Part shown: piece after piece, positions 1-10,362 of the stretch
Numbering within the stretch: the first letter of the stretch is position 1
How the letters are laid out: each line of letters starts with the position of its first letter
Assembly: GCA_963854735.1 (NCBI GenBank)
Contig: OY978101.1
Location: 1,054,001 to 1,118,000 of the forward strand
DNA length: 64,000 nt
From: Marvania coccoides
Taxonomy: Eukaryota > Chlorophyta > Trebouxiophyceae > Chlorellales > Chlorellaceae
Direction of reading: 5' to 3'
The notes under the pieces: generated by a model
The model's database searches: none
Seen by the model: only the letters and a program-made list of their open reading frames with translations
Told to the model about the DNA's origin: nothing
Program-made: the position numbers and the translations under genes

Positions 1-237
1 TTGAACTGTCCATGAGCAACCACCGCCGCCGCTGAGGAGAGTGCCCAGTTGCAGGTAGCGCTCCAGGCTCAGTGCGGCGCAAGGCGGTCCATCGCGGACG
101 TCTTTATTATTTGGGGGCTGCGGTGGGGCGCCGTGCTGCAATGCTGCTGCATTGGGTGGATTTCCTGGCCTGAAACCTTGTTGCAAACTTTCGAACTGAT
201 CCCAGGCGAAGCCGCCTGACCATGCATCCTGGGCCAT
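1..237 (-). CDS. 5' end of an unidentified gene (runs off the left edge)
   Basis: An open frame starts at the ATG at 237-235 and continues without a stop to base 1 (79 codons). It is rich in Gly, Pro, Ala and Gln, with a Trp-containing N terminus (MAQDAWSGGFAWDQFES) and no domain I recognise. Base composition resembles the confirmed exons and contrasts with the AT-rich sequence at 240-480. It would be divergent from the phosphomannose isomerase at 486, sharing about 250 bp of upstream DNA. The frame stays open upstream of the ATG, so the true start or an upstream exon is uncertain. Function unknown. Confidence 0.4.
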   Translation of the reverse strand, partial: MAQDAWSGGFAWDQFESLQQGFRPGNPPNAAALQHGAPPQPPNNKDVRDGPPCAALSLERYLQLGTLLSGGGGCSWTVQ

Positions 238-485
238 GGCGTAGGGACAGACCTCCACTATTGAAAATGGGAACCGAGTGCTAATTTTAATGAGCGCACT
301 GCGAGCTGTGCGGGGAATAATCATGAAGCTTTTCTTTTTATGTGCCATCGTCAGTTTTTTTCACAAGTTTAATTAATTTAATGCGATGTGTTAATGGTCT
401 CCGTGACATGATACGCTAGATTATTCATCATCGGCTGTGAGGACGCAAAAAAAAAATCGCGTTGACCAGACCTACAAATCGAGAG

Positions 486-1960
486 ATGAGCGCACAGCTC
501 GCGTATGAGACGCGATCTGAGCCCAGGCTGTCGCAGTCTGGCGTGTTTTGCCTGAACACAAAAGCTCAAAATTACGAATGGGGGCGCTACGGCCAGGAAT
601 CAGAGGTGCGTGTGGCAAGATCACAAGCTATTAAAACGCACCGTTTTCATTCCTTGAGCATGCTATTGCGCTTATGATCACAGTAAATAAACGGTTTTTG
701 CGACGCTGGTGCCTGTAGGTCGCCCGCCTAATAGAGGCTGCTGGGGAGGCGGTGGACCCCGCCAAGACATATGCAGAGCTCTGGTGAGCCCGTAATTAAC
801 TCTTTAAACAATTGTGTTCTCTTTAAACAAATTTGAATGTGACATCTCTGCTTTCCTATCGCTCCAGGATCGGCACCCACCCATCTGGGCCCGCCATACT
901 TGCAGACGGCGAGCTGGCTGGCGTGCAGCTGCTGGCCTTCATTCGCGACCACCCAGAGGTCTTGGGGGATGCAGCAGCAACTTTTGGGGTAGACCTGCCC
1001 TTCCTCTTGAAGGTTCTCTCCGTGCGCACCGCGCTGTCCATTCAATCGCACCCCGACAAAGCGCTGGCGCAGCGTCTTCACTCCGAGCGGCCAGACATCT
1101 ACAAAGATGGCAACCACAAGCCTGAGATGGCGGTGGCGCTGTCAGACTTTGAGGCGCTGTGCGGTTTCTGCCCCCATGAGGAGATTATGGCTGCGCTGCA
1201 TGCTGTGCCGGAGCTGCGCGAGTGCTGCGGCGGCAACCCCGCTGAAGCCTACGCTGCCAGCTCGCCTGAGGGCCGGAAAGAGGCGCTGAAGGCGGTGTTC
1301 AGCGCGCTGATGCACGCGGACCGGGACCTGGTGCAGCGCAACATTCAGAGCATGGTGGAAAGGCTGCTGAGCAAGGCAGGTACGCGACAGCTGTCGCCCA
1401 AGGAGCAGCTCGTGCTGCGGCTGAACGAACAGTACCCGGGGGATGTGGGCGTGCTTTCCGCGTGGTTTCTGAATTATGTCACCCTGCAGCCTGGCCAGGC
1501 TATTGCCTTGGCTGCCAACGAGCCTCATGCTTACGTGAGCGGCGAAATCATCGAGTGCATGGCGACATCAGACAACGTCATCCGGGCGGGACTCACCCCC
1601 AAGCTGCGGGACACGGACGCGCTGTGCGATTCGCTCACATACAGCCAAGGCCACCCTGAGGTGCTGGCGGGAGATGCCAAGGGCCCTCACCTCGCTGTGT
1701 ACCGCCCTCCTTTCCAAGAATTCGAGGTGTGGCGCTGCGTACCGCAGGCCAGGACCAAGCTGGAACTGCCGCCTGCCAAAGGGCCCATGGTGATGCTGGT
1801 GCAGTGGGGCTCAGGGGTGGTGCGAGCGGGAAACGGAGCGCAAGCGCAGGAACTGTCCCGCGGCAGGGTGTTGTTTGTGCCTGCGGGGACAAGCTTGCTG
1901 CTGGAGCCCACAGAAGATATGGTGTCCTGGATTGCGGCGCCCAACGGCATGGGATTTTGA
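486..1960 (+). CDS. PMI: Mannose-6-phosphate isomerase, type I
   Basis: Interconverts fructose-6-phosphate and mannose-6-phosphate in the cytosol, feeding GDP-mannose, glycans and ascorbate. Three exons join in phase: 486-605, 719-783 and 868-1960 (425 aa). Exon 1 carries the family start (NYEWGRYGQESE), exon 2 continues VARLIEAAGE, and exon 3 begins IGTHPSGPA. The zinc ligands of cupin-type PMIs are visible: Gln and His in SIQSHPDK, Glu in HKPEM, His in EPHAY. The signature EIIECMATSDNVIRAGLTPK is intact. Length matches eukaryotic PMIs. The first ATG in frame (486) is taken as the start. A TGTAA motif lies 17 nt after the stop. The identity is secure; only the short exon 2 rests on splice-site reading. 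Confidence 0.95.
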
Positions 1961-2490
1961 AATGGGTGGATGGTATTGTAATTTTTTGACGGTGCAGCTG
2001 GAATGACCTGACTTTTCATCTCGGTTTGTTTTTCTGATGTGATTTGTAATCAACTACTAGACCAATGGAAGGTGCAGTCAAGTGCTAGAAATGTTTAATA
2101 TTGCCATGCCTTCTAGATTAGAAAACGAAATGCACCACCGCGGCGGCAGCGGTGAGAGAAAGAAAACCTCAACTTTCTCTTGGGAGGCAACCTCTGACGA
2201 TAACCGTAAATTCACACAGTATTCAAGGCATGAGAAGCCCGCAAATCTCGTGCGAATCATCTCCCCCCGAAATTGGCATCTACTGCTGGCGTCCCCTGGG
2301 GTCTGGTCTACCTCCAAACCTCCAAACCTCTGGTTCTTGATTTTCTAAAACAAGACGAAAAAATCTTAATTATTCTCCTCGGGGTATACTGGGCAATGGA
2401 AAAAATTGGCCAAGGAGAGCTTTCTCTTTTTTTTTCTCATTGGTTTAATAATTTTTTACTTCATTTTTTTTAATTCATTCTTTTTGTAAA
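1961..2490. other. Intergenic region, PMI to HEAT-like gene
   Basis: 530 bp, becoming AT-rich after 2330. It holds the 3' UTR signals of PMI and presumably the promoter of the gene at 2491. The open frames here have no homology I recognise. Confidence 0.6.
1977..1981 (+). terminator. TGTAA poly(A) signal for phosphomannose isomerase
   Basis: TGTAA lies 17 nt after the stop codon; a second copy is at 2045-2049. UGUAA is the usual chlorophyte polyadenylation signal. Confidence 0.5.
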
Positions 2491-4371
2491 ATGGGAGAGA
2501 TAGCAGCAGCGCTGCGCGATTTTGAGGATGCTCTGCGAGATGGCGTGGACGAAGGGCTCCGCTGTTTGCAGTCTTGGTCAGAAGAGCTGCATGAGGCTCT
2601 AGAGGAGTCCCTCAGGCCGTTTTCAGAAGCCTTTTCATCTCATCTTCATGACTCTTTGAGGTATGGATCGGAAAATTCACTAAATGTACAATTTATCCCA
2701 TGAAAAAAACTATCCATTTTTACAGCATATCATGCAGCAATGCAGCCGCGGTGCCCTGGACAGCCTACTCTACCCTCAAACAATTTCTTGACGAAATTTT
2801 TGAGAAACGCAGCTTCCCTGCGCTGAAGTGTTCTCTTCAATCTATTTGGAGCAACGCGCTCGGATCTGCTGTTTTGAACAGCAGCGAGGCTGAAGAAAAA
2901 ACCCACCTGGAGCAGCTTTGGGCGCTGCGCGAGTATACTAATGAAGCCATTCAGGGCGTCAACTCCCGCATTCAGGCAGCAGAAGCCCCGTTAGGCTCCA
3001 TCGAGACAATGGGCGTGATTCGCAGCTCTGCATACCTCCTCGCGCTCTTCCCTGGCGATCCTGGTCTCGACTGCGAGCTAGAAAGTATTCTACTTGCTGT
3101 CGCTCCCCTTTCCCCTGAGCAATCGCCTGCAGCGATCAGCCTATTCATCGCCGGAGCATTCGAGACCATTTTGGACGTAGTGCAAAGCCAAGCAGGCCTA
3201 GCAGCAGTTTCTCAGCTTTCTACCAAGCACATATCGGCGTATTTTGACCGTCTCTGGTCATATTTGAGCGTTTTTAGACGCGTGTCTTCTTCTGTTGCCG
3301 ATGTTTGGTGGGGCGTGTATGGGGCCTGCATTTGGCAGGTCGGCTCAGCAGTGCGGGTCCATGGGCGAGGCTCGTCACCTGCGCTAGAAGCCATAGTGAG
3401 AACAATCTGCCACCCCGACTCGTCGGCCATGCTGCTGCAGCTGACGCTGGCCAATCCTGCATGCGGTGAAGGCGCTGCCGAGGTCAAAGCTGCCTTCCAC
3501 ACGGCGCAAGCGCTGCTTCAAGACCGCCCTGCAGCCATCGTGTCTGCCTGCTGCGACCTTTTGCTGCCGCATACCAACGCAGTGCTGTTGATTCGCCTCG
3601 AGGCGCTCGCAGGCAAGAATCTATACTTTAATCAGTATTTATACATGCCCAGTGTACCCTAAACTTTATATCATTTTAAATTTATCTTCATTGAATTAAA
3701 TTCTGCAGCGCTGAAAAGCATCACTGAGATCGATCCAGAGCAAGTACGCTCAGCATGGAGCGATTCCAACGCAGCGTCCACCTTTCTATACTCCATGGCT
3801 CACGTAAGAAAGGTGGTGTTCGTCATTAGTCAACTTGAAACCCGTAATTAGTTCTTTCTAACTAGTTCTTTCTAATTAGCTCTTTCTAGTCCTACAGGAC
3901 CCAAGCGTGCGGATTCGCCGCAAATCCATCGAGCTCCTGGCGAAACTCTGCCAAGCCCCGCATTTTGAGGTGGAGCGTGCAAGGGCTCTGCAGGCGGCTC
4001 TGCTGCGGCGTTGCAAGGACAAAGATACCGAGGTCCGCAAGGCTGCTTTCTGTGCTGTCGAAACGCTTCCCTGGGCTAAGCTGGCAGGAACTGTGAGTAC
4101 CGCTGATTGGAGGGTGCTCTTGGATCGGGGTCTGGGAGAAGTCAGCGCGGAAAGGCCCAATGCTGGTAAACATGCCAAGGAAATTGCTGCATGCTCGGGA
4201 CGGCTGCTGGAACGGTATCTGAATCAAGATGGGGAAGGAGCAGAGAGCGGGGCTCGGTTGCGCCGCCTTCAAGAGCTGATGAATGCTGGTGGCAAGCCCT
4301 TGCCTGCGCACTTCCTGCCTGCTTTGGGTCGGATCATGAATGAAGCTGATTTACAGGTTTTAGAAGGGTAA
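2491..4371 (+). CDS. HEAT-like helical-repeat protein, function unknown
   Basis: Four exons join in phase: 2491-2660, about 2726-3612 (2738 is an alternative in-frame acceptor), 3709-3803 and 3898-4371, giving about 541 aa. The product is almost entirely alpha-helical by residue pattern. The C-terminal part looks like HEAT units (DPSVRIRRKSIELLAKLC, then DTEVRKAAFCAVETLP), suggesting a scaffold protein. I cannot place it in a named family. Intron 2 (3613-3708) appears to use a GC-AG boundary (CAG/GCAAGA), since GT alternatives break the frame or add AT-rich sequence. Everything from 2795 onward lies in copy 1 of a tandem duplication, so only this copy has the 5' exon and promoter. It is convergent with the ceramidase fragment that ends at 4532. 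Confidence 0.7.
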
Positions 4372-5101
4372 AAACACAGAGCATGCAAAACTAACACTTA
4401 ATTTCACGAATACAAGGGGAAAACATGAAAAGAACCAAAAGAAATGAAGTAAATGAACTACTACCAGTATAGAACGTTCGTGTTTTGTGTTGTTGTGTCT
4501 AAAAAAAGCTATAACATACAAAGCATGATCGCTACCAGTACAGGCCTCGTCGGCTGAATCCGCGCATGAACACCGTCCAGGGGTTGTGCTCTTCGGGGCT
4601 GCCCTCTCGCACCTCAAAAGTGCTGCTGGAGCCTTCGAACGGGTACACCTGGCCGAAGAAATGCTTGTAGTTGCCAAAGTGGCGAATGCGGTAGGTCCCC
4701 GGCTGTGCCTCGTGCGGAATGTCCCATGTAATGAGCGCAAAAGAGCGGGTCGAGAGTGATTCATGCCGACGCCAATAGAACCGCGTCTCCCAGTCACTGT
4801 CAGTGTGCACCACCTCCCACTCCTCCTGCTGCACTTTTCCTTCCACCGCAGTAGACCCCAGCCCCAGCAGCCTGGCCATGGCGGCGCAAATGCTGCGCCA
4901 GCACTTTGCCACCGCTGAACTGCCGCCGCTGACCCTCCTCTCCACCGTCAAGAACGTTCCTCCTGCGCGAATGTCATTGCGAGGGCATCCAGAGTGGAAC
5001 TCCACCTGCACCCGCTGTCCTGGGTAAAATACTGAGCGATCCACGTCCTGCGATACGTCCCCAAAATTTACCCCAGAGGGGACCCCATCTGCCACCACTC
5101 C
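2795..5101. repeat. Tandem segmental duplication, copy 1 (2,307 bp)
   Basis: Every feature here recurs exactly 2,307 bp downstream in the same orientation. The copies abut: the unit ends at 5101 and begins again at 5102. The only difference I found is C at 3039 versus G at 5346. The unit holds the 3' part of the HEAT-like gene and the 3' end of the ceramidase gene. Confidence 0.95.
4532..5101 (-). pseudogene. 3' fragment of the neutral ceramidase gene (duplication remnant)
   Basis: Matches the last ceramidase exon at 6839-7408 but stops at the duplication junction. It lacks that exon's splice acceptor and the four upstream exons with signal peptide and catalytic residues. What remains is an open frame for about 190 C-terminal residues. 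With no promoter or start exon, a functional enzyme is not expected. It is convergent with the intact HEAT-like gene, so it may still supply that gene's antisense 3' region. Confidence 0.85.
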
Positions 5102-6678
5102 AATTTTTGAGAAACGCAGCTTCCCTGCGCTGAAGTGTTCTCTTCAATCTATTTGGAGCAACGCGCTCGGATCTGCTGTTTTGAACAGCAGCGAGGCTGA
5201 AGAAAAAACCCACCTGGAGCAGCTTTGGGCGCTGCGCGAGTATACTAATGAAGCCATTCAGGGCGTCAACTCCCGCATTCAGGCAGCAGAAGCCCCGTTA
5301 GGCTCCATCGAGACAATGGGCGTGATTCGCAGCTCTGCATACCTCGTCGCGCTCTTCCCTGGCGATCCTGGTCTCGACTGCGAGCTAGAAAGTATTCTAC
5401 TTGCTGTCGCTCCCCTTTCCCCTGAGCAATCGCCTGCAGCGATCAGCCTATTCATCGCCGGAGCATTCGAGACCATTTTGGACGTAGTGCAAAGCCAAGC
5501 AGGCCTAGCAGCAGTTTCTCAGCTTTCTACCAAGCACATATCGGCGTATTTTGACCGTCTCTGGTCATATTTGAGCGTTTTTAGACGCGTGTCTTCTTCT
5601 GTTGCCGATGTTTGGTGGGGCGTGTATGGGGCCTGCATTTGGCAGGTCGGCTCAGCAGTGCGGGTCCATGGGCGAGGCTCGTCACCTGCGCTAGAAGCCA
5701 TAGTGAGAACAATCTGCCACCCCGACTCGTCGGCCATGCTGCTGCAGCTGACGCTGGCCAATCCTGCATGCGGTGAAGGCGCTGCCGAGGTCAAAGCTGC
5801 CTTCCACACGGCGCAAGCGCTGCTTCAAGACCGCCCTGCAGCCATCGTGTCTGCCTGCTGCGACCTTTTGCTGCCGCATACCAACGCAGTGCTGTTGATT
5901 CGCCTCGAGGCGCTCGCAGGCAAGAATCTATACTTTAATCAGTATTTATACATGCCCAGTGTACCCTAAACTTTATATCATTTTAAATTTATCTTCATTG
6001 AATTAAATTCTGCAGCGCTGAAAAGCATCACTGAGATCGATCCAGAGCAAGTACGCTCAGCATGGAGCGATTCCAACGCAGCGTCCACCTTTCTATACTC
6101 CATGGCTCACGTAAGAAAGGTGGTGTTCGTCATTAGTCAACTTGAAACCCGTAATTAGTTCTTTCTAACTAGTTCTTTCTAATTAGCTCTTTCTAGTCCT
6201 ACAGGACCCAAGCGTGCGGATTCGCCGCAAATCCATCGAGCTCCTGGCGAAACTCTGCCAAGCCCCGCATTTTGAGGTGGAGCGTGCAAGGGCTCTGCAG
6301 GCGGCTCTGCTGCGGCGTTGCAAGGACAAAGATACCGAGGTCCGCAAGGCTGCTTTCTGTGCTGTCGAAACGCTTCCCTGGGCTAAGCTGGCAGGAACTG
6401 TGAGTACCGCTGATTGGAGGGTGCTCTTGGATCGGGGTCTGGGAGAAGTCAGCGCGGAAAGGCCCAATGCTGGTAAACATGCCAAGGAAATTGCTGCATG
6501 CTCGGGACGGCTGCTGGAACGGTATCTGAATCAAGATGGGGAAGGAGCAGAGAGCGGGGCTCGGTTGCGCCGCCTTCAAGAGCTGATGAATGCTGGTGGC
6601 AAGCCCTTGCCTGCGCACTTCCTGCCTGCTTTGGGTCGGATCATGAATGAAGCTGATTTACAGGTTTTAGAAGGGTAA
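5102..6678 (+). pseudogene. 5'-truncated copy of the HEAT-like gene
   Basis: Repeats the HEAT-like gene from part-way through exon 2 to the stop, including both downstream introns (exons about 5102-5919, 6016-6110 and 6205-6678). It lacks exon 1, the exon 2 start and the promoter, and is preceded by the ceramidase fragment in the opposite orientation. The frame stays open, with one substitution (Leu to Val, C3039/G5346). Expression would need a new start; probably non-functional. Confidence 0.8.
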
Positions 6679-7408
6679 AAACACAGAGCATGCAAAACTA
6701 ACACTTAATTTCACGAATACAAGGGGAAAACATGAAAAGAACCAAAAGAAATGAAGTAAATGAACTACTACCAGTATAGAACGTTCGTGTTTTGTGTTGT
6801 TGTGTCTAAAAAAAGCTATAACATACAAAGCATGATCGCTACCAGTACAGGCCTCGTCGGCTGAATCCGCGCATGAACACCGTCCAGGGGTTGTGCTCTT
6901 CGGGGCTGCCCTCTCGCACCTCAAAAGTGCTGCTGGAGCCTTCGAACGGGTACACCTGGCCGAAGAAATGCTTGTAGTTGCCAAAGTGGCGAATGCGGTA
7001 GGTCCCCGGCTGTGCCTCGTGCGGAATGTCCCATGTAATGAGCGCAAAAGAGCGGGTCGAGAGTGATTCATGCCGACGCCAATAGAACCGCGTCTCCCAG
7101 TCACTGTCAGTGTGCACCACCTCCCACTCCTCCTGCTGCACTTTTCCTTCCACCGCAGTAGACCCCAGCCCCAGCAGCCTGGCCATGGCGGCGCAAATGC
7201 TGCGCCAGCACTTTGCCACCGCTGAACTGCCGCCGCTGACCCTCCTCTCCACCGTCAAGAACGTTCCTCCTGCGCGAATGTCATTGCGAGGGCATCCAGA
7301 GTGGAACTCCACCTGCACCCGCTGTCCTGGGTAAAATACTGAGCGATCCACGTCCTGCGATACGTCCCCAAAATTTACCCCAGAGGGGACCCCATCTGCC
7401 ACCACTCC
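5102..7408. repeat. Tandem segmental duplication, copy 2 (2,307 bp)
   Basis: Second copy of the unit at 2795-5101. The junction shows about 1 bp of microhomology: base A matches on both sides and the next bases differ. It carries the functional 3' end of the ceramidase gene and a 5'-truncated HEAT-like gene. Confidence 0.95.
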
Positions 7409-9551
7409 AGGTACCAGAGACCACTGCAGGGGAGGTAAGGGAGAATTAGTGATAGTTGAATGTCATTTTGAACTGAAACTGACAAAAACCTGGGACAGTG
7501 TTTGATTATAATAAATAGTATTACCTGTTTGCTGAGCTGGTTGGGCGGAAGAGGGCCCGGGTCGGTGTCCTGATTGTCCACCATGGCCTTTGCCAGCTTT
7601 CTGAACTCTTGAATGTAGGCGTCCAGCGTTGAGGGACCGTACAGAGTAAACCCGCCCTCGTACCGCTGCGCCTGATACTCTTCATACGTGGTGATGTACG
7701 AAGAGTACGTATTGGTAAGCCCTGCGATGACGAGAGTGACGTTGGGCCCCCACTCTTCGCCGACGATGTCCAGCACAGCGCGACGCAGCCTGCGGCCAGA
7801 GGTGGTGGTGAACTCCCCTGGGACGGCCAGAATCGCAAACTGGCCCACCCTCAGGATCTGAATCTCCACAATGTACGGCACCCATTCGTAGGGAAAGTGC
7901 ATGTCGCCAACGTCAAGGAGAATCGGCTTTGGGGCGTGGCAGGCTTCCTGTGCAGGGGAAGGTTTGCGAATGAAGTTGCGCACCAGGCGCCAGAAAGCGG
8001 TGCCGTTGGTGTCCGACTGCGTGAAGTCGAAGGCGCCAGGGCCGTCGGTGGTGCCGGCGGCAAAAGCGAAACCCATTGCAGGGGTGCAGGCACGGCCGGC
8101 CCTAGTGAAGGAAGACTCCAACACTTCTAAGTTTCGCATGTCCAGAAACACGTGGCGAGACTCCACAGGGCCGAAAACTGTGCAAGGAAGTAAGTAAGGC
8201 TGAGAATAAACAACAAAACATAAAAGTTGATGGAATTATTATTAATTATATAATACGCAGTTCTGAGGAAAAATAAAAACTGTAAATTGTTTTAAACTCA
8301 CTGTCGACCCTATCACCGTCGTTCTCCAGCAGCTCCTGCGCCTTTTCAGCTTGCTTGGCGGCGATGATGCGGGTGCTATTAAAGTGGTCGGGCCAGCCAG
8401 GCCCACGCCCAATGCACTGCTGCACCCGTCCCCCACACGTGCTGTGCACCGTGTCACACGGCTTCCCGGTGTCCATGCACACAGGCCCCAGCGTGTTCGG
8501 GGAAGTATCGCCCACGTTGGCCTGGCAAAATGCTGCGACAAATTCATGGGAGATCGCTGCTGACGCCGCATCAGGGCGCCACTGCGACGCCTTTTCCTTT
8601 GCCCACCGCTCCATGAACTGTGCAGCCGCACCCTTGTTGTCGCCGTTGATTAATTCGTTTGTGTTGTTCATCGATGTGCCGTGTACTGGAAACCAAGAAA
8701 ACGCGCCGAGGGGGGCCCCGCTCGTGTCCTCCACACGCAGCAGCGTCATATCCTTGTCCACGTTGTGCGCATACGCCGCGCGCTCCTCGGCAGGGTTTTC
8801 CACATAGGCGGAGGGGCTGCGATTAATGTTTGCACCCAACAGCTCTCCGATGGCAAAAGACAGTCGCCCAGGGCGCAGCGCTTCGTGCGCCCTCACGATA
8901 GCCTGCTCTATGCCGTCTACCAGGGCGTCAAACGTCTGCGGGACAAAGCCAAGCCCAGTAACATCATAAACTAAGTATTGCAGGTATCCAGCGGGGCCTG
9001 AGTGAGTGTGGGTGCCGCTGAGAGCCACATTTTGCTCTGAGTAGAGAGTGGGGCCATATCGGGCCTTGAGGCGCTGAATGACGGTGAAGGTGACGGCCTG
9101 AGAGGCCATGCAAGCGTCGAGATTGACGAAAACAAACCGATTGTCTGGGGATTTGCGCTCAGCCACCAGCAGCGCGCGCGCGAAGAGGCGGGTGTGGATG
9201 CCCCCAGCTATTTGGCTGGGGTTGGCGTAGCCCTGGGGGGGAGTGAATGGCGCAGGAGGAGAAATATTAAAAACCCAAACGGCGGCGGAAAATCAGTTGA
9301 AAAATATTCTTGTAAGGGAACCCCGGCCATGCAGGGCGGCGCTTACCATCATATTCACGTCTGCCACAGGTCCTGTGATGTCCGCTTTGCCTGCAGACCA
9401 CGAAAACAAATTTAGCGAAAGAATTTTGGAGCTGCTCTTCTCACAACTGCAAAGAACCACCGTTACCTAAGCCGATGAGGTGTTCGCTGCTAGCATTGCA
9501 CGCGCAGCATAAAATGCATGCCAGAACTGACAGGAGTATGCTCGATTTCAT
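6839..9551 (-). CDS. NCER: Neutral ceramidase
   Basis: Hydrolyses ceramide to sphingoid base and fatty acid, usually at the cell surface or in the secretory pathway. Five exons join in phase: 9551-9467, 9390-9347, 9232-8302, 8177-7525 and 7423-6839 (765 aa, typical for plants). Residues 1-21 form a hydrophobic signal peptide. Family motifs follow: GKADITGPVADVNMM, GYANPSQIAGGIHTR, GTHTHSGPAGY (zinc-site histidines) and NINRSPSAY (catalytic serine region). The C-terminal ceramidase domain includes FGPVESRHVFLDM and SGVNFGDVSQDV. The last exon lies in duplication copy 2, so the intact gene depends on that copy. It is divergent from the DUF2256 gene at 9844 over 292 bp. Identity is firm; exons 1 and 2 are short but match the family exactly. 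Confidence 0.93.
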
Positions 9552-9843
9552 GGTTGCTTTAAACTTCAGATCACATAAGAGATTTCATGAAAAGTATCGG
9601 AAATCATCTGGGCACACGCCGAAACGAGTCTGGAATGTTTTCCGATTATTAAGAAATTTAAACCTTTGCAGTCTAGCTCGAGGTAACAAGAGTGAAGAGG
9701 CGAAGACCAGAGCGCAACAAAAAATCGAAAGAGGCCGTCTTTCAGCCTCACATTGCCATTATTTCATTTTATAGAATTCTTCCATAACAATGTAAGTCTT
9801 GTGACGTTACTACGACCGCTGCTGCTCTATTCGTTTGTCCCTG

Positions 9844-10330
9844 ATGCTTGCCACAAAATTAGGACGTCTTTTTGCGGTAGCTTCGTCAAAGCCAGCGCAG
9901 CAGATCTCGCCGAAGCCAGCCATGGCCAAAGGCCAGAAGCTCGTGCTCAACAGCGATGGGACTCAAGTTCTTGACCGAGGTGAGAGAGGGTGATTTTCAT
10001 TCTATTTTCCGAAGGTGACTGAAAATTTTCATCATATTTTGCATTATAGGGGTCTGGAAACGCTTTAAATACTGTCAACAATGCAAATTAATTATGGTGG
10101 AGCGCGCAAAGTGGGCGAAGAACTTCGATGAGGTGAGAAGCTGTCTGTGAGGGATGGAGGAGTGGCAGCGGCGGCAAGTAACATATGCCTTCTCTATTAT
10201 TGACTGGGCCTCTGCAAACTTGCAGGTGAAGTATTGCGGCGACAAATGTCGCTCCACCGCGAAGAGAAAACCAGCAATTAGCGAGGATGCGGCAGGCGGA
10301 GAAGACAAAAAAACAACAACACATAATTAA
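9844..10330 (+). CDS. DUF2256-like zinc-ribbon protein with N-terminal presequence
   Basis: Three exons join in phase: 9844-9979, 10050-10132 and 10226-10330 (107 aa). The core has paired cysteines (YCQQCK, then YCGDKC) separated by KWAKNFDEVK. This matches DUF2256, a small zinc-ribbon family best known from cyanobacteria and other bacteria and of unknown function. The first ATG (9844) gives a 26-residue presequence rich in Arg, Lys, Ser and Ala before a second Met-Ala at 9922. That suggests plastid or mitochondrial import, with internal initiation as an alternative. The C terminus is acidic and Lys/Thr-rich. Only 32 bp separate its stop from the stop of the convergent menB gene, so their 3' UTRs must overlap. 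Confidence 0.7.
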
Positions 10331-10362
10331 TTCTTGAAGGCCAGCCACCGTTGCTGCAATTC

